The position numbers and the translations under genes were made by a program. From NCBI GenBank assembly GCA_008360975.2, contig CM039198.1, positions 10,622,547 through 10,686,546 on the forward strand: DNA of 64,000 nt. Reading direction: 5' to 3'. Shown here in pieces: positions 36,691 to 48,257 of this stretch. The notes under the pieces were generated by a model. That model made no database searches, was not told the origin of the DNA, and saw only the letters and a list, made by a program, of their open reading frames with translations. The DNA is from Lichenostomus cassidix (Eukaryota > Chordata > Aves > Passeriformes > Meliphagidae). Positions within the stretch are counted from its first letter, which is position 1. The number at the start of each line of letters is the position of its first letter.

Positions 36691-37045
36691 GCCGCAATCC
36701 GTGTCTCTCCCCGGCCTTTCCCGAGGGGGTTTTGGTGGAGAACTCGGCGCGGCGGGTGCAGCAGGAGCCGCATTGTGCGGCCGCTAATGCTGAGTGACTG
36801 CTCCTTTGTGCTGCCGGCAGCGCCCGGCCGCATGGGAACAGCCCCGCCACACAATGGGGGCAGCCGGGGCTGACCTCAAAGCAAACATTGACTTAAAACC
36901 GCTGTTAACCAGGCAGGCACCCCGGACCCCTGGGAAACGCAGCCCCCGCCAGCGCCGCGCCTTTGTCAGCAGGGGCAGAGCCCCGCCGGGCTGGGACAGC
37001 CGCCTCGGAAGGGTGGCTTTGATGGAGCTGTTGGCATCCGTGCCT
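36691..37045. promoter_or_regulatory. CpG-rich patch, candidate regulatory element
   Basis: Locally CpG-rich, with GCGGCCGC, two CATTGT/ACAATG SOX-type cores and GCTAATGCTGAGTGACTG, which resembles an AP-1/MAF site. The open frames are not conserved-looking. It lies about 7.7 kb upstream of the RNF222 promoter and 2.7 kb upstream of the NDEL1 exon 1 donor. Confidence 0.35.
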
Positions 37046-37532
37046 GGCCCTGGGAAAAGAGGCACCGAGGAGCACAGGTTGGGGTTTAAAGGATCCCGCT
37101 GGAGAGAAAAGAAACCGGGGGTGTGCTGCTCCATGGGTGCCCCTTGAGGAATTAATTTGGGATTGAATAGATACAGCCTTGGCTTTTCTATAGAGAACCC
37201 CTCGTTCACAGAGCTCATTTCCAGCTGCCTCCCAAGTCAGGAACTGTGTGCTGATTATAGGATGGTTGCAGACCCGGCATAGAGCATTATCCAACAGAAA
37301 GAGGTACCCCCAAACTTCCCGGCTTCGAGCAGCACTGACCCCTGACTCCAACGGACAAATGGCCAGAGGTGCAGAGAGCCCTCTTGCCCCCATGGCCCCA
37401 CAGTGACAGGTGGCTGTATCACACCTCTGTCCCCTCAGAGGGTGAGGAAAATGCTTCCCCAAGACAGGTGGGATGCACCATGCAAGCAGAGTGCACATTT
37501 TTTATGGCTTTCTGAAGTGCAGCGGGAAAACC

Positions 37533-37612
37533 TGGCACCCAGCCTGCTCCAGATGACAGAGGTGGCACCCAGCCTGTCCAGATCACAGAGGTGGCACCCA
37601 GCCTGCCTCAGA
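37533..37612. repeat. ~29-bp tandem repeat, three copies
   Basis: GGCACCCAGCCTG recurs at about 37534, 37564 and 37592, separated by CCAGATGACAGAGGT-like spacers. Confidence 0.85.
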
Positions 37613-38394
37613 ACATAAGAACCTGTGCCCAACCTGCCCAAGAGCCAGCCTGTGCACATGCTCGGCACCACCAGCCCTGGCTCCTCCTAACTCAGAGCAG
37701 CTCAGGGCTGAATCCTGGGATAGGACATACTCTCCCAGACAGGCCTCCAAATTCTCCACAGCCACCTCGATGTCCCTCCCTGCCCTCCAGCGAGGATTCA
37801 GCAAGCCAAGGGGATGGTCAGTGGAAGGGAGAAGGTGGCAGGTGGCTGGGGTGGTCCAGGCTGTGGCAGCACCAGCATCAGCCTCTGGGAACAGTGGAAG
37901 GTGCACGAAGGCAGACTGGCAGCAAGGCTCTGTTTCCAGGAGGGATGAGGCTGCTCCAAGGGCAGTTTGTCACCAAAGGATGACTGGCTCCCAGGACGCT
38001 GTGGCTTCCCCTGCTGTCACAGCCTCTAATTCAGGTGTCTCGGGGCCGTGCTGTGCCGCACGTCCAGGACCCAGCGCTCTGACGTGGCTCAGCGGCATTT
38101 GTGGCCTTGTGCAACACCCAGGTCACACAGGGTGACCCAGAAAGGCCCGTGCAGGTGTCAGGGGACAGCCATGGCTGGCAGGGCACCTGGCTGGGCAGAC
38201 GTGTGTGCTCTTCATCCTCGGCTTGTCTGCAGCAACCCGATGGGAAAGGCAGGAAAAGCATCGGAGCATCAGCCACGGATAACCCCACGAACAAGTGGAC
38301 GGGAGATAGCAGAGGCTGTGGGGACAGAGGTGGCCGTGGTGGCACCGTGCCCACGCAGGACACTGTCCCAGCTGTCCCAGCGGCGGTTTGGGAC

Positions 38395-38560
38395 ACAGCC
38401 ACTGCCGGCAGATCGGCCGGCGGCAAGGGAAGCACGAGGGCATCCCGGCAGCACCGCCCGCCGCTAATGACAGCCCGGGCAGCTAATTACAGGGCAGGGA
38501 ATTAAACACGCAAAGCCAGCTCAAGTATCGGGGCAGTGCCAGGGCGCCGCGGGCCGGCTG
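38395..38560. promoter_or_regulatory. CpG-rich element with homeodomain-type motifs
   Basis: GCTAATGACAG, GCTAATTACAG and GAATTAAAC occur within about 50 bp (38464-38510), inside CpG-rich sequence ahead of the NDEL1 promoter. TAATTA is a homeodomain core. Candidate enhancer only. Confidence 0.3.
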
Positions 38561-38923
38561 CTGGGCAGGGCCCGCCCGGGAAGCCCTGCAGAGGAACCTG
38601 CCATCCCCTGAGCACCGCCCGGGGGCTGCAGGGACACGTCGGGCACGGGGGCAGCGATGGGGCAGCGGGGAGCCCCGCCGGGGGGGACGCTGTGCCGGGA
38701 AAGCAGGGAATGAGAAAGCCAGGACGGACACGGACGGCGGGGGAGTCTGTCAGCTCTCCTAAGCTCGGCTCGGGGGCACCGGGGCTCCCTGGGGGAATTC
38801 CAGAAACCTCTGTCCACAGCGAGTTCCCTGCTCCACGGAACAGAGGAGCCGTGCGCGGAGAGAGGCAGCAGGCGCAGGATGCGGAGGAAGGAGGCGGAGC
38901 TGCCCCTGCCTGCTCCAGCGCAC

Positions 38924-39362
38924 GCCCGAGGGAGGGATGTCCAGTGGCCTCAAGGGATGGATGTCCAGGGCCCGAGGGAGGGATGTGCAGTGGCCCCAAG
39001 GGATGGATGTCCAGGGCCCGAGGGAGGGATGTGCAGTGGCCCCAAGGGATGGATGTCCAGGGCCCGAGGGAGGGATGTCCAGGAGCCCCGAGGGATTATC
39101 CAGGTGCCCCGAGAGATGGATATCCAGGGCCCGGGGGATTGATATCCAGGGCCCGGGGGAGAGTGTCCCGGGCCCCCGAGGGATGGGTGTCCTGGATCCG
39201 AGGGATGGACATACAAGGGCCCCGGGGATGGATGTCCTGGGCCCCCGACAGATGGATGTCCAAGGATCCTCAGGGATGATGTCCAGGCACCCTGAGGGAT
39301 GGATGTCCAGTGGCCCCAAGAGATGGATGTCCAGGCACCCCGAGGGACGGTGTCCAGGGGCC
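38924..39362. repeat. GC-rich minisatellite, 46-bp higher-order unit
   Basis: The basic unit is about 23 bp (GAGGGATGGATGTCCAGG-like). At the left end, pairs of basic units are homogenised into near-identical 46-bp repeats starting at 38950, 38996 and 39042. The right part is more diverged. The array ends only about 300 bp before the NDEL1 GC-box region. Long open frames across it on both strands are repeat artefacts. Confidence 0.92.
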
Positions 39363-40130
39363 CGGGCCTGCGGTGCCCGTGCCTGGGTGTGCCCCTCCCG
39401 GGGTCACCGGGGACAGACCGACGGAGGACGGGCAGGGGGCGGTTCCCGATGGCGGCAAAGGGAGAAGGGCGGGACCACCTCATCCCGGGGGCGAGCAGGG
39501 GGTCCCCTAGCCGTGCGGGGCGGGGCCGATCGGGTCGCTATCGAGCGGCAGCACCGGTACCAGTACCGGCACCGGCACGGCTCCGCCCGAACCGCGCCCC
39601 GCCCCGTCCCGTCCCGCCCCGCCCCCGCGTGACGCCCCGCCCCGCCCGCCGGCTCTTGCATCACGCGCCGGCCCCGCCCCTCAGTCCCCGGATGAGGCGG
39701 CCCCGGTGGCGGCGCGCGCTGCGGCGGCTGTGACAGGGGATGCGCTCCGGTGAGCGGCGGGGCGGGCGCCGGCCCGGGGGTCCCTGCGGAGGCTCCAGCG
39801 GGCCGGGCTCGGCGCGGCGGGCGGGGGACGCGGGGTGGGCGGGGGGCGCCGGGGGTGCTGCGGGCCTCGCTCCGCGCCGCGATTGGCTGCCAATTGACAA
39901 CGGGGCAGGGCCCGCCCTCGAGCCGCGCCATTGGCTGCGGGCGCGGCGCCGCCGCCCGCCATTGGCTGCGGGCGCTGTCAGTCACGGCGCGGCCCCGCTC
40001 GGCCGCCGCCCTGCCGGGCCCCCCTCAGCAGCGCGCCGGAGCGGGGCTGGCCTGGCCGCGGCGGGGCTCCGAGCTGCCCCGGGCCCTGCCCGCCGCCGCG
40101 CCCCGAGCGGGGGCGTTTGCCCGTCACGGG
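39363..40130 (+). promoter_or_regulatory. NDEL1: NDEL1 CpG island promoter
   Basis: Very CpG-dense DNA with repeated GC boxes at 39596-39650 (CCGCCCCGCCC type) and a TGACG half-site at about 39630. A splice donor lies at 39750. Downstream are three ATTGGCTG inverted CCAAT boxes at 39882, 39930 and 39961. The first is part of the palindrome ATTGGCTGCCAAT (39882-39894). This is a TATA-less housekeeping-type promoter. The start site is likely near 39660-39700 if the donor at 39750 is used. Confidence 0.75.
39660..39749 (+). other. NDEL1: NDEL1 exon 1, 5' UTR (5' end estimated)
   Basis: GC-rich leader ending GCGCTCCG before a consensus donor GTGAGCGG at 39750. It would splice to the acceptor at 48159. 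The 5' edge is a guess from the GC boxes. Confidence 0.55.
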
Positions 40131-40207
40131 CAGGAAGCTGGACGCGTGGTTTGCCTCTGTTCTCGTAAAATCCCTGGTCGATGCTATGCCCGGGGCGCAG
40201 GGGCTTT

Positions 40208-40403
40208 TTGTAGGAAGAAATTCCTCACGGAGATGGTGATTGGATACTGGGGCGGACAGGGAAGTGGTGGTGCAGTCATCATCCCGGGAGGTGTGCGGGG
40301 AAGGCCGGTGGAGCTCAGTGCCCTGCCCTGGGTCACAGGGGGATGTTTGGTCACAGGCTGAACGCGATGATCTCAGAGGTCCTTTCCTGTGATGCTGTGA
40401 TCT
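40208..40403 (+). mobile_element. CR1 LINE 3' fragment, old
   Basis: Diverged tail with AGGAAGAAATTCCTCACGGAG, GGTCACAGGCTGAACGCGATG and ATCTCAGAGGTCCTTTCC. It ends at GTGATGCTGTGATCTC. Confidence 0.8.
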
Positions 40404-40858
40404 CTGGTGGATGTTTGTCAGTAATTCGGTGAGGGTTTTTCTCCGAGGCTGTTCTCCCCCTCTCAGCGCCGAGAGCCCTGCTGTGTTCCTGTGAACGTGC
40501 CCAGCCCCGAGCAGCCCGTGCCGTGCTGGGGTGACGAGCGTGACCCGAATTGCAGCAGACGTGCTGGAAAGGATGCCCTGACAGGAGAGCAGAGACCTTC
40601 CCCGAGCCAGCGCTCAGCCCAGTGACTCCCACTGACACATCCCTCTCCTTCCCGGGGGGAGGAGGAGAGCTGTGCTCTCCCACCCACAGCCCAGTCTGCA
40701 CTGGCAGTGACTCAGGGCTTCTCTCTTCCCTCTGCCACTCTCCTGACTTGCTCACAAGTGCAGGGGGTGGAGGGCACTTCGGGATGCCTGTGGCGTTTGT
40801 TGCCTGAAAGTTAAATACAAGAAACTGCTGTAGAAGAGTTCATTGGCTACTCCAGCAA

Positions 40859-40899
40859 TTTTTTCTTCTTTTTTTTTTTTCCACACCCCCCCCCCCCCC
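40859..40899. repeat. Adjacent poly-T and poly-C tracts
   Basis: About 20 T with two interruptions, then CCACA, then a run of 14 C. The tract may be length-polymorphic or prone to sequencing error. Confidence 0.85.
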
Positions 40900-41019
40900 A
40901 AAGAAACAATTCCTGGACACTGCGGAGACTTGGTGGCCTCTCCAAGGTCAGTGTTTTGTTAGAAATATCAGTAACTGTAAGAGGAAGAAGCTGTCCAAGG
41001 CAGAAAAGAGTCTGGGAGG

Positions 41020-41194
41020 CTTTTCTATATTTTGGAAGGGGCTGCCTGGGGAGGTGGTGGTGTCCCCATCCCTGGAGGTGTTCAGGAAACTCCTGGATGT
41101 GGCACTGAGTGCCCTGGTCTGGTTGACAGGGTAGTGATTTGTCAAAGGTTGGACTTGATGATCTCAGAGGTCTTTTCCAACCTGAATGATTCTA
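41020..41194 (+). mobile_element. CR1 LINE 3' fragment, old
   Basis: Contains GGGGCTGCCTGGGGAGGTGG, AAACTCCTGGATGTGGCACT and GGTTGGACTTGATGATCTCA. It ends TTTTCCAACCTGAATGATTCTA. Confidence 0.9.
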
Positions 41195-44100
41195 CATTTA
41201 TTTAAATTTCAGTTTGATTTCAGTTAGCAATGTGACTGCACAGACAGGCTGGTTGATGGTGCCAGGATGTGGCAGGGGTAGGTAAGTAGTGTGGATTTGG
41301 GATTAACAGTGTTTGGTCTGCCCTGGCAGAGATCCCCTGGTCTGTTTTCTGGCTCCACTGTGCATTTCTGTATTGTATATGTGGAGGCAGAGCCCAGGTG
41401 AGAATATTTAATCTCACATGTCATTGGGAGTCCTAGAAGTGAAGGAAGTATTCAGAGGCAAAGTGTTTGAGTCAGTGTTTGAGTTGCCTTCCTTCCTCTG
41501 CAGGGGAAACCCCTCTTCTTTTTTTTTTTTCCACTGACTTTTGAGGTTGCAGCTATGTAAGATAATTCCTCATTTGGTAGAGAAGGACAGAGAAGAGAAA
41601 GGAAAACAAGAAAGTGGAGAGAAAGCACGAGACTGATGATGTCTGTGACCTTGGTGTCACAAGGAATCTTGTCTCTGGAGACACTGCTGACAGCAGACTG
41701 CCAAGAAGTACAGCAACAAAGTACAGTTTATTCCCTCAGTCCATTGCTGTTGGTTTTGAGGTGCCATTAAAGTCAGACTGCAGAAAGGAGATGGTATTTT
41801 TGCAGTCCTTGATGTTTGTGACACCACAAACATAATGGAGATAAGCTGTGGAGTGTGTTCAGCAAACTGCCTGCACTGCTGTGCTGCCCTGAGCCCTGGG
41901 CAAAGCCAGCCAGACCCATCAGAGCAGATTTTTCATGATGTGATTGTGTCCCTCGAGGGCTCTTCTGTCCCCACAGCTCAGTGGAAGGTTGTGCTGGTTC
42001 TTTCTCCTCCTCAACACAGAGTTGGGGGAGTTATTTTTAATATTGCTGTTGTTAAGTGCTCACTGCAGAGCCCCTCTCTGTTGGGAGCTGGTCTGTGATA
42101 CCATTTTGGGGAGTATTTTTGAAATGTATTTTGCTTCCCCTTGTGCTGGTGGAACTTAGAGATGTAAAAGCAGCAGAAGTGAGTCCTTTTGGCAGAAGAC
42201 TGTGCTGAGTGCTTTTCCCTTGGAATTCCTTGGTCATTCCGTGGTGTCCAGAAGCATGTAACCCTCTGGCCTCCACCTTCCCAGGGAATGTTGTCATCAG
42301 GGTGGTTTTAATTGCTAGGGTAACAGGGAGGCCCAGAGGACCTGGTGCTGTCACTGATCAAGGCTCTGTGCTGTGTGTGCCACAACCTCTGAGGTAAATC
42401 TTTGCTGCTGGGTGGGATGCCCTGGGATTCCTCAAGGCCTGGAGAGAAACCTGGCAGCTGTGAGCTGGAGAAGGTGGAGTTGGGTGGGTGATCTCCAGAG
42501 GGGTTCAGGTCCTTGGCAGTCTGTGCCAGCTGCTAGCCTGCTGTGGGTCAGGATCAGAGCTCCTGGTGCCTGTGACACCTCACAGACCTGCTTGGGGGGG
42601 TTTCAGGGAGCAGAGACTGAGTCAGAGACAAGCATATCCTTCCCACAGCCTGAATTTCTGTCTCAGTTTGCTGTTTACTCCTCAGCCTCCTGCTCTGTGT
42701 GGATTCATCCCTCTGGAGTTCCTGGGTATGGAGCTGGGAACAAATTGTTCCCGTGGTCATGCCCAGGTTGTTCTGGGACATGCACATGTCCAGGGCCCTT
42801 CCCTTCACCTCTGCAGGCACTGAACCTGCATCAGGAACACCAGCCTCTTCAGGTTTCCTTCATAAGGCACTTCAGTGGGGTTATTTGGGAAGGCATAGAG
42901 GTCGGATGTCTGAAACTTCCCATGTTTGAAAGCAATAAGTGTTTTTTAATACAAAATTCTGATACTTTTGGTAGTTGTCGCTTGATTTCTGAGAAGAGGC
43001 TTCTTGCATCAGTGCATTTCTTCTGGCTTCAAGGCTTCCATTACAGTGCTGGCTCACTCTTCAAGGGTTTTTCTGTGACTGGATATCAAATATTCACCAG
43101 ACAGATGAGTCTTGGCCATGTGGTGTAGAGGAGACATGTTATATTTGATTAATGAGGCTGTTGAGATAACGAGGCTTTGCTGGTGCTTGGTTATCTTAAA
43201 GGCTTTTCTGAATTTGGCACAAAGCTCCTGCAGGTAGGAATTGGTTATCTCCTGCCTCCTGTGCTGCCCAAATTGGAAATGCAGGATTTATTATTGCAGC
43301 AAAGGAAGGAGCATTGTGCTGACGCTATGCTCGGTGACTTTCTTCTCTTCCTGAAAGCTCCCGTGCTGCTGCTGTAAGAGAGAAAGAGGCATTTGTTGAG
43401 GTTCACTCGAGAACATTCAGTTCAAAAATAGAACTGCAGGAGAAGGTTCACTTCCCAGAGGTTCAGTTTCATCCCGACGCTGGATGCAGGCACACATCCA
43501 AACACGTATGGAAATCCGCCGGCTCCTATTTCAGGGTGAGCAAAACAAGCCCAAATTGATTGGTGCAATCTAATCCATGGCTTTTGCTTGTTTGTTTTCC
43601 ATCTTCTAATAAGACAGTGCACATTTGCTGTGAGTTCTGGCTGAAGTGCTGGGGTTACTTTGCTTCGAGTCTTGATTGGGCTTGCAGGGAAAAAAATCAA
43701 GAGCTTCAGGAGTTCGTGGGTTACCTGTTGGTCCTCATGGTTTGAGAAGGTGAAGAATGGTGGTAACAAGATTTCTTCTGCTTTTCTGCCTGTGAATCAC
43801 CATAAAAGGGGAAGAGGAAGAAGAGCTGGTTGTGGACAGTCCTTCCTGCTCTGCGTGGCAGCTCTGGATGGTGCCAGCACTGGGTGACAGCGTCATTGCC
43901 TCTGAGCACGGGGGACTGTGGCAGCCAGCGGGCACTTGGAGGTTTTCTGATAGCCAGAGTGGGTTGTTATCTCGAGAACTGAAGGCCACATGTCAGCTTG
44001 GCAGAACTTCTTGATCAAGTCCTATTTGAGGTGGTTGCTTGTTTAATTCCAAAGGTCAGTGGACGTTACAGTGCCTTGAGGGGAGGGGGAGCAGCCAAGC

Positions 44101-47100
44101 GTAGCTGGGGGAATTCAGCCTTGTGGTTGGTCCTGTTTGAGTGGCCTTGCCTTGCTTGTGCTTAGTTTTTCATGTTTGGTGTCTGAAAATACTGGGGAAA
44201 CGAGGTTGTGGGGAAGAAACATTTCACAGAAAATGTGCAAAAAATTACCTGTTCCTGAAAACCAAATAATATTCATTCTCTTAATATGGCAGTATTTATG
44301 AGCTGTTTATAAATGGGAGAGTGTGAGGCAATTAAAATCAGCAGGAATGCTTCATCAATCCACTTGAGTTGCTGCAGGTACATGCAGGGTGAATTGCAGT
44401 GGGTGAGCAGTGCTCAAAGTCATCCCTGCCGTGACGTGTGAGTGCCTGAGTGACTTGGAGAGCAGGGAGGGTGGATTCCCGACTGTGGGAAGGGGTGTGT
44501 CCAAACCCAGACATCGTGTTAGATTTCAGGCAGAGTGTTTTGGTCTTAGATTTCATCCCAACCTTCGCTGCAGTCTCCCGTCACATGGAGAGCCCGGGAA
44601 GCTTTTTTAAGGTACTGTGTTACACTTCAAGCTGTGCTTGTGTTTTCATGGCTTAGCTGGAAGGTGGCTCCAGAGAGATTTGAGTTTGGCCTTGAATGCA
44701 AGGTTTCTTTACTTGAAAAATACTGCCTGCATGTTAGTTTGGTTACTTCTGGTACATTCTTGAACCTTTGGCTCTCATGATATCCGGAGGATACTGCTCT
44801 TCTCACTTTAAGGATGCTTTCGAGGTGGGAAAACAGATTTGTCCTGTACAAAACCCTCTGGATTTAGACAAGCTCTTAACCTACACACTGTGTAGGTTTT
44901 TTTAGAGTCATTGCAGCATGGAAAAGTTCTTTCCTTTTCACAGTGGAGAGCTGCTGTGTCCTGCTGACTTTGTCGGGGGGTTTGAAAGGAACCCCGGTGT
45001 TTTGAACGTAGTCCTTGTCTGGGAGCAGCTTTGGAGCTGGAGCTGTGCCCACGGAGCTGTGTTTTCCCAGGGCACTGTGTGAATGCTAAGCTGTGTTGGA
45101 ATGAATTCGAGTGGGCAGCAGCATAAGCCTGTTCTCATTTTCCCTGGAAGACGCTGCTGCATTGTCTTGTCTGCTCCCTGAAAGCCTCAGTGTTGTTTGT
45201 CAAAGGCTGGATTCTGCAAGTGCCACGTATGCAAAGAAGCCCTGAATAGGAAGGACTGGCCGTGCTGGTTCTCAGCTCCTCACAGAATTCCCGGGACAAC
45301 AGGCAGCAGGCTGAGGCAAAGCAGTTTTTGTTAAATTCTTGGTATTCCGTGGGCATCCACTCTCCCACATGCGAGATGTGTGGAATTGTCTGGTTCTGGT
45401 AAATGTCTGCTTATGTTCTGATAACTCCTGGGATTTGCTCTGTGCTTGCATAATCCATGTTTTAGTGCCATCATTCTGAGGGAATGGGCAAAGGTTGGCC
45501 CAGTGAAGGATTTTCCTTTGGCCATGTAGGTTTGGAAGCTGTCAGCCTCTCTGAGCTCTCAGGTTGGTGTTTTGGCCATGAACCACTGTGTTTGCAGGGT
45601 ATCTGTGTGCTCTTTCTCCTGCCCCTCATGCACACGAGGGAAGAGTGACAAAAAGCAGGATATGGATGCTGGAGCTCAGCAGTGCACGCTGGTGTTGGGG
45701 TCTGAAGCAGGGGTTGGGTTTATGCAGTGCAGCCAGCAGATCCCAAACCCCTGCTGATAGCATTAGGTATGATGGGGCAGGGGTGATCATGAACTACCAC
45801 CTGCTTAACCAGGGCAGGATGAGAGAGCTGGAAAAGGTCTGGGTGGGTTGGGAAGGGAGAGTTCCTGCCCAGGGCCTGAGCCACTGCTGGGCTGAATTTC
45901 CTCCCTGTAGGGTCTGAAAGGAAAAGGTCTTTGGACAAGGAGCGGGGGGCAAACACACCTCCTTTCCACGTGAGTCCCTTCCAGCCCTTCCTGTTCAGCT
46001 TTCTTGCACGGGCTGCTGTGCTTGCAGGGATGCCTTGGATGTTTATTTCCAAGGGTGTGCCCCATGTGAGCAGACAGGAAGGAGTCTTGTGCCTTATCTC
46101 AGCTGCTTCTAGGAAATGATGTAAGATAGTTCTTTGTACAAGCCTTTTTCTAACCACATCCTGAATTTTGCTGACAGCTGGCTTGGCTGCTCACCTTTTG
46201 AGCTCAGCTCCTCTAGAGCTGCGGGAGCTGAGCCTGTGTTGTGCTTTGTCTCATTTATTGTGGGATGAATGTGCTCCCTGCTGGTCTAAGCCTCTCTGAG
46301 TGTGCCGATTTAGAGCCATACAGAGAAAGGTTGAAGGGCTTTATGGAAGGGTTGGATCAGTGCTGGACAAGTGCTGTGGACAGCACACAGCAGGGCCTTG
46401 TCCTGGCAGTGGGGATCGCTGTCCAGGAGCTGCTGGACACACCTGAGCCTCAGCACATGTCTGCTTCCACCCATTCTGCCACCAGGGAACTGCAGCAATT
46501 CAGGCAGGGATACTGGGCTCCACATCCACAGGCTTCTGCACAGGACTTGGGATTTGTCCCTGTGGAGTGACTGAGCTGCCTTGGTAACAGCTGATGCAAG
46601 TGCTCCTAAAGAAATCCTTATCTGAAATTCGTGATGGGAGTGGCTCCACGGGTACTTTTCATTTTCTCAGTGCAGGGAAGTGCAGGAAAGGAAACACCAT
46701 CAGTTCTCCTGGGCAGTGTGAAGACCTGAGCCATGGTGTGTTTGCTTCTACAGTAAAATTGTGACGTTAAATGAACACAGTGCAAGATTTGAGGTGTCTG
46801 TAAGGTGCTTGGCACCATCTAGACAAATTTGCTCTTGGCTTGTAGCAGCTGCAGGCTCAGCTGGAGAACCAATGTGCCAATTCTGCCTCGCTGTATTTGG
46901 CCTGGCTGCCCTCTGACGAAAGCATGGGATTGTTCTGGCCCACTTTTAGGTGTCAAAAATGTGGGTCACTGAGATACAGAGCACATTAGTGTGACAATTT
47001 TAGCCTGAAGGGACAGAGTTGGCTGAGAAGTGAAGCTTGTTAGAGTGTGAAAGTCAGGACTTTAAGGTCAGCCCTTCGTGATCAATGGGCTTGGTGCAGC

Positions 47101-48159
47101 CTCTGCTTGGAGCACAGACGAGGTTGGGTTCACCCTGTTCTTTTTCTGGGTGGTAATGACAGAATTTGAGGCTTGGCTTTCTGAGGAGTAAAAAAAAAAA
47201 ATATGCCTAAAAGAGCTGTGGGATTGCTTGGGGAGGACTCAGCAGTGGTTCATCTGGCTGAGGTCTGAGCACTGCTCGTTCTGCTGTGCATTTTATCACC
47301 TTCATCACCTCTGAGACCTGCTGTGTGCTGAGGCCTCCAATGTCTGCTGTCTCCTGGGCCATGTGCTGCTCTGTTCCTGAGCAAGCTATGAAAAATCCAT
47401 GTTGGGTTGTGTTTCTGGTGTTGGCTGACAGCCTGTGGAGGTCCAAGCAAAGGGGCTCCCCACGGAGAGAGGATCACCACTGCCTAGGTGTGAGAATCTT
47501 CTCCTCTGAACACCTCCAGGCTGGAAACCCTCCTGTGTGACATGACCATGTCGTTTTATGGTAGAGGCTGATCTTCCTTGTTTCTGTTTGAGGGAGCAGC
47601 ACTGCGTGGATAACTCCTGTTACCTGCATGTGACACAAGCAGGAATTAGCCAGGACTTGCTGCAGGAAGAGTAAGCTGAATTTTGATCTCCACACAAAGC
47701 TGTTTGCAGTTACCTCACTTGGAGCATTCATCCTTCTTCATTACTCACCTTTGCAGCTCTAAAAGCAGCCTCTGTGTTGGTGGCAGGAGGCAATATCTCT
47801 TTAAGAACCTTTAACCACCTAAAGTAGAAATTGATAGCTGTAAATTTGAGTGTGTTACCAGCTGTGGGTCTAAGTGAGTTTGTGGCACCAATTGGAGTTT
47901 TGGTGGCAGGTACAAAACACAGGCAAAACTTCTGGTCTCATTTCAGGCTGCTGCAGGAGCCCTTCCAGAGGCTGGGTAAAACCCTGTGGCTTGTTGGGGC
48001 AGGTCTGTGTGCTGATGAGCCCTGGGAGGGATTGTTGATAGCCTGGGTGTGGGTGCCAAGTCCTGGTGCTGGGGCTCCGAAGCCCAGGATTCAGCAGAGG
48101 TTTTGGGGGTGATCTGCCTGTGTTTATCCTGAGTGTATTCCTGTGTTTGTGTCCTGCAG

Positions 48160-48257
48160 GTTGTGTTGATCATGGACAGTGAAGAAATCCCTACTTTTTC
48201 GAGTCCAAAGGAGGAAACTGCATATTGGAAAGAGCTTTCCTTGAAGTACAAACAAAG
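48160..48257 (+). CDS. NDEL1: NDEL1 exon 2 (start codon)
   Basis: The acceptor CTGCAG ends at 48159, then 12 untranslated bases, then ATG at 48172. It encodes residues 1-28 (MDSEEIPTF...LKYKQ) plus two bases of S29. The donor is AAAG|GTATTG. Confidence 0.95.

Larger units (their letters stand above)
39750..48159 (+). other. NDEL1: NDEL1 intron 1
   Basis: An 8.4-kb intron. It holds the downstream half of the CpG island, two old CR1 tails, a mixed T/C homopolymer at 40859-40899 and poly-T near 41520. No second gene is evident in it. Open frames such as that around 46241-46570 show no family resemblance. Confidence 0.7.

Noticed and set aside
38536..39632. Long plus-strand frames with repeated GMDVQGPRE-like motifs
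   Set aside because: They are translations of the 23/46-bp minisatellite. The 46-bp period is not a multiple of three, so the frames rotate and do not encode a stable protein repeat.
39750..40170. Plus-strand frames continuing from exon 1 into the CpG island
   Set aside because: The consensus GTGAGC donor at 39750 and the NDEL1 ATG in exon 2 explain the locus. The frames are alanine/arginine-rich GC artefacts.
46241..46570. Intron 1 open frame containing DLEPYRERLKGFMEGLDQ
   Set aside because: It looks protein-like at first, but I see no family, no flanking splice sites in phase and no conserved pattern. Treated as chance.
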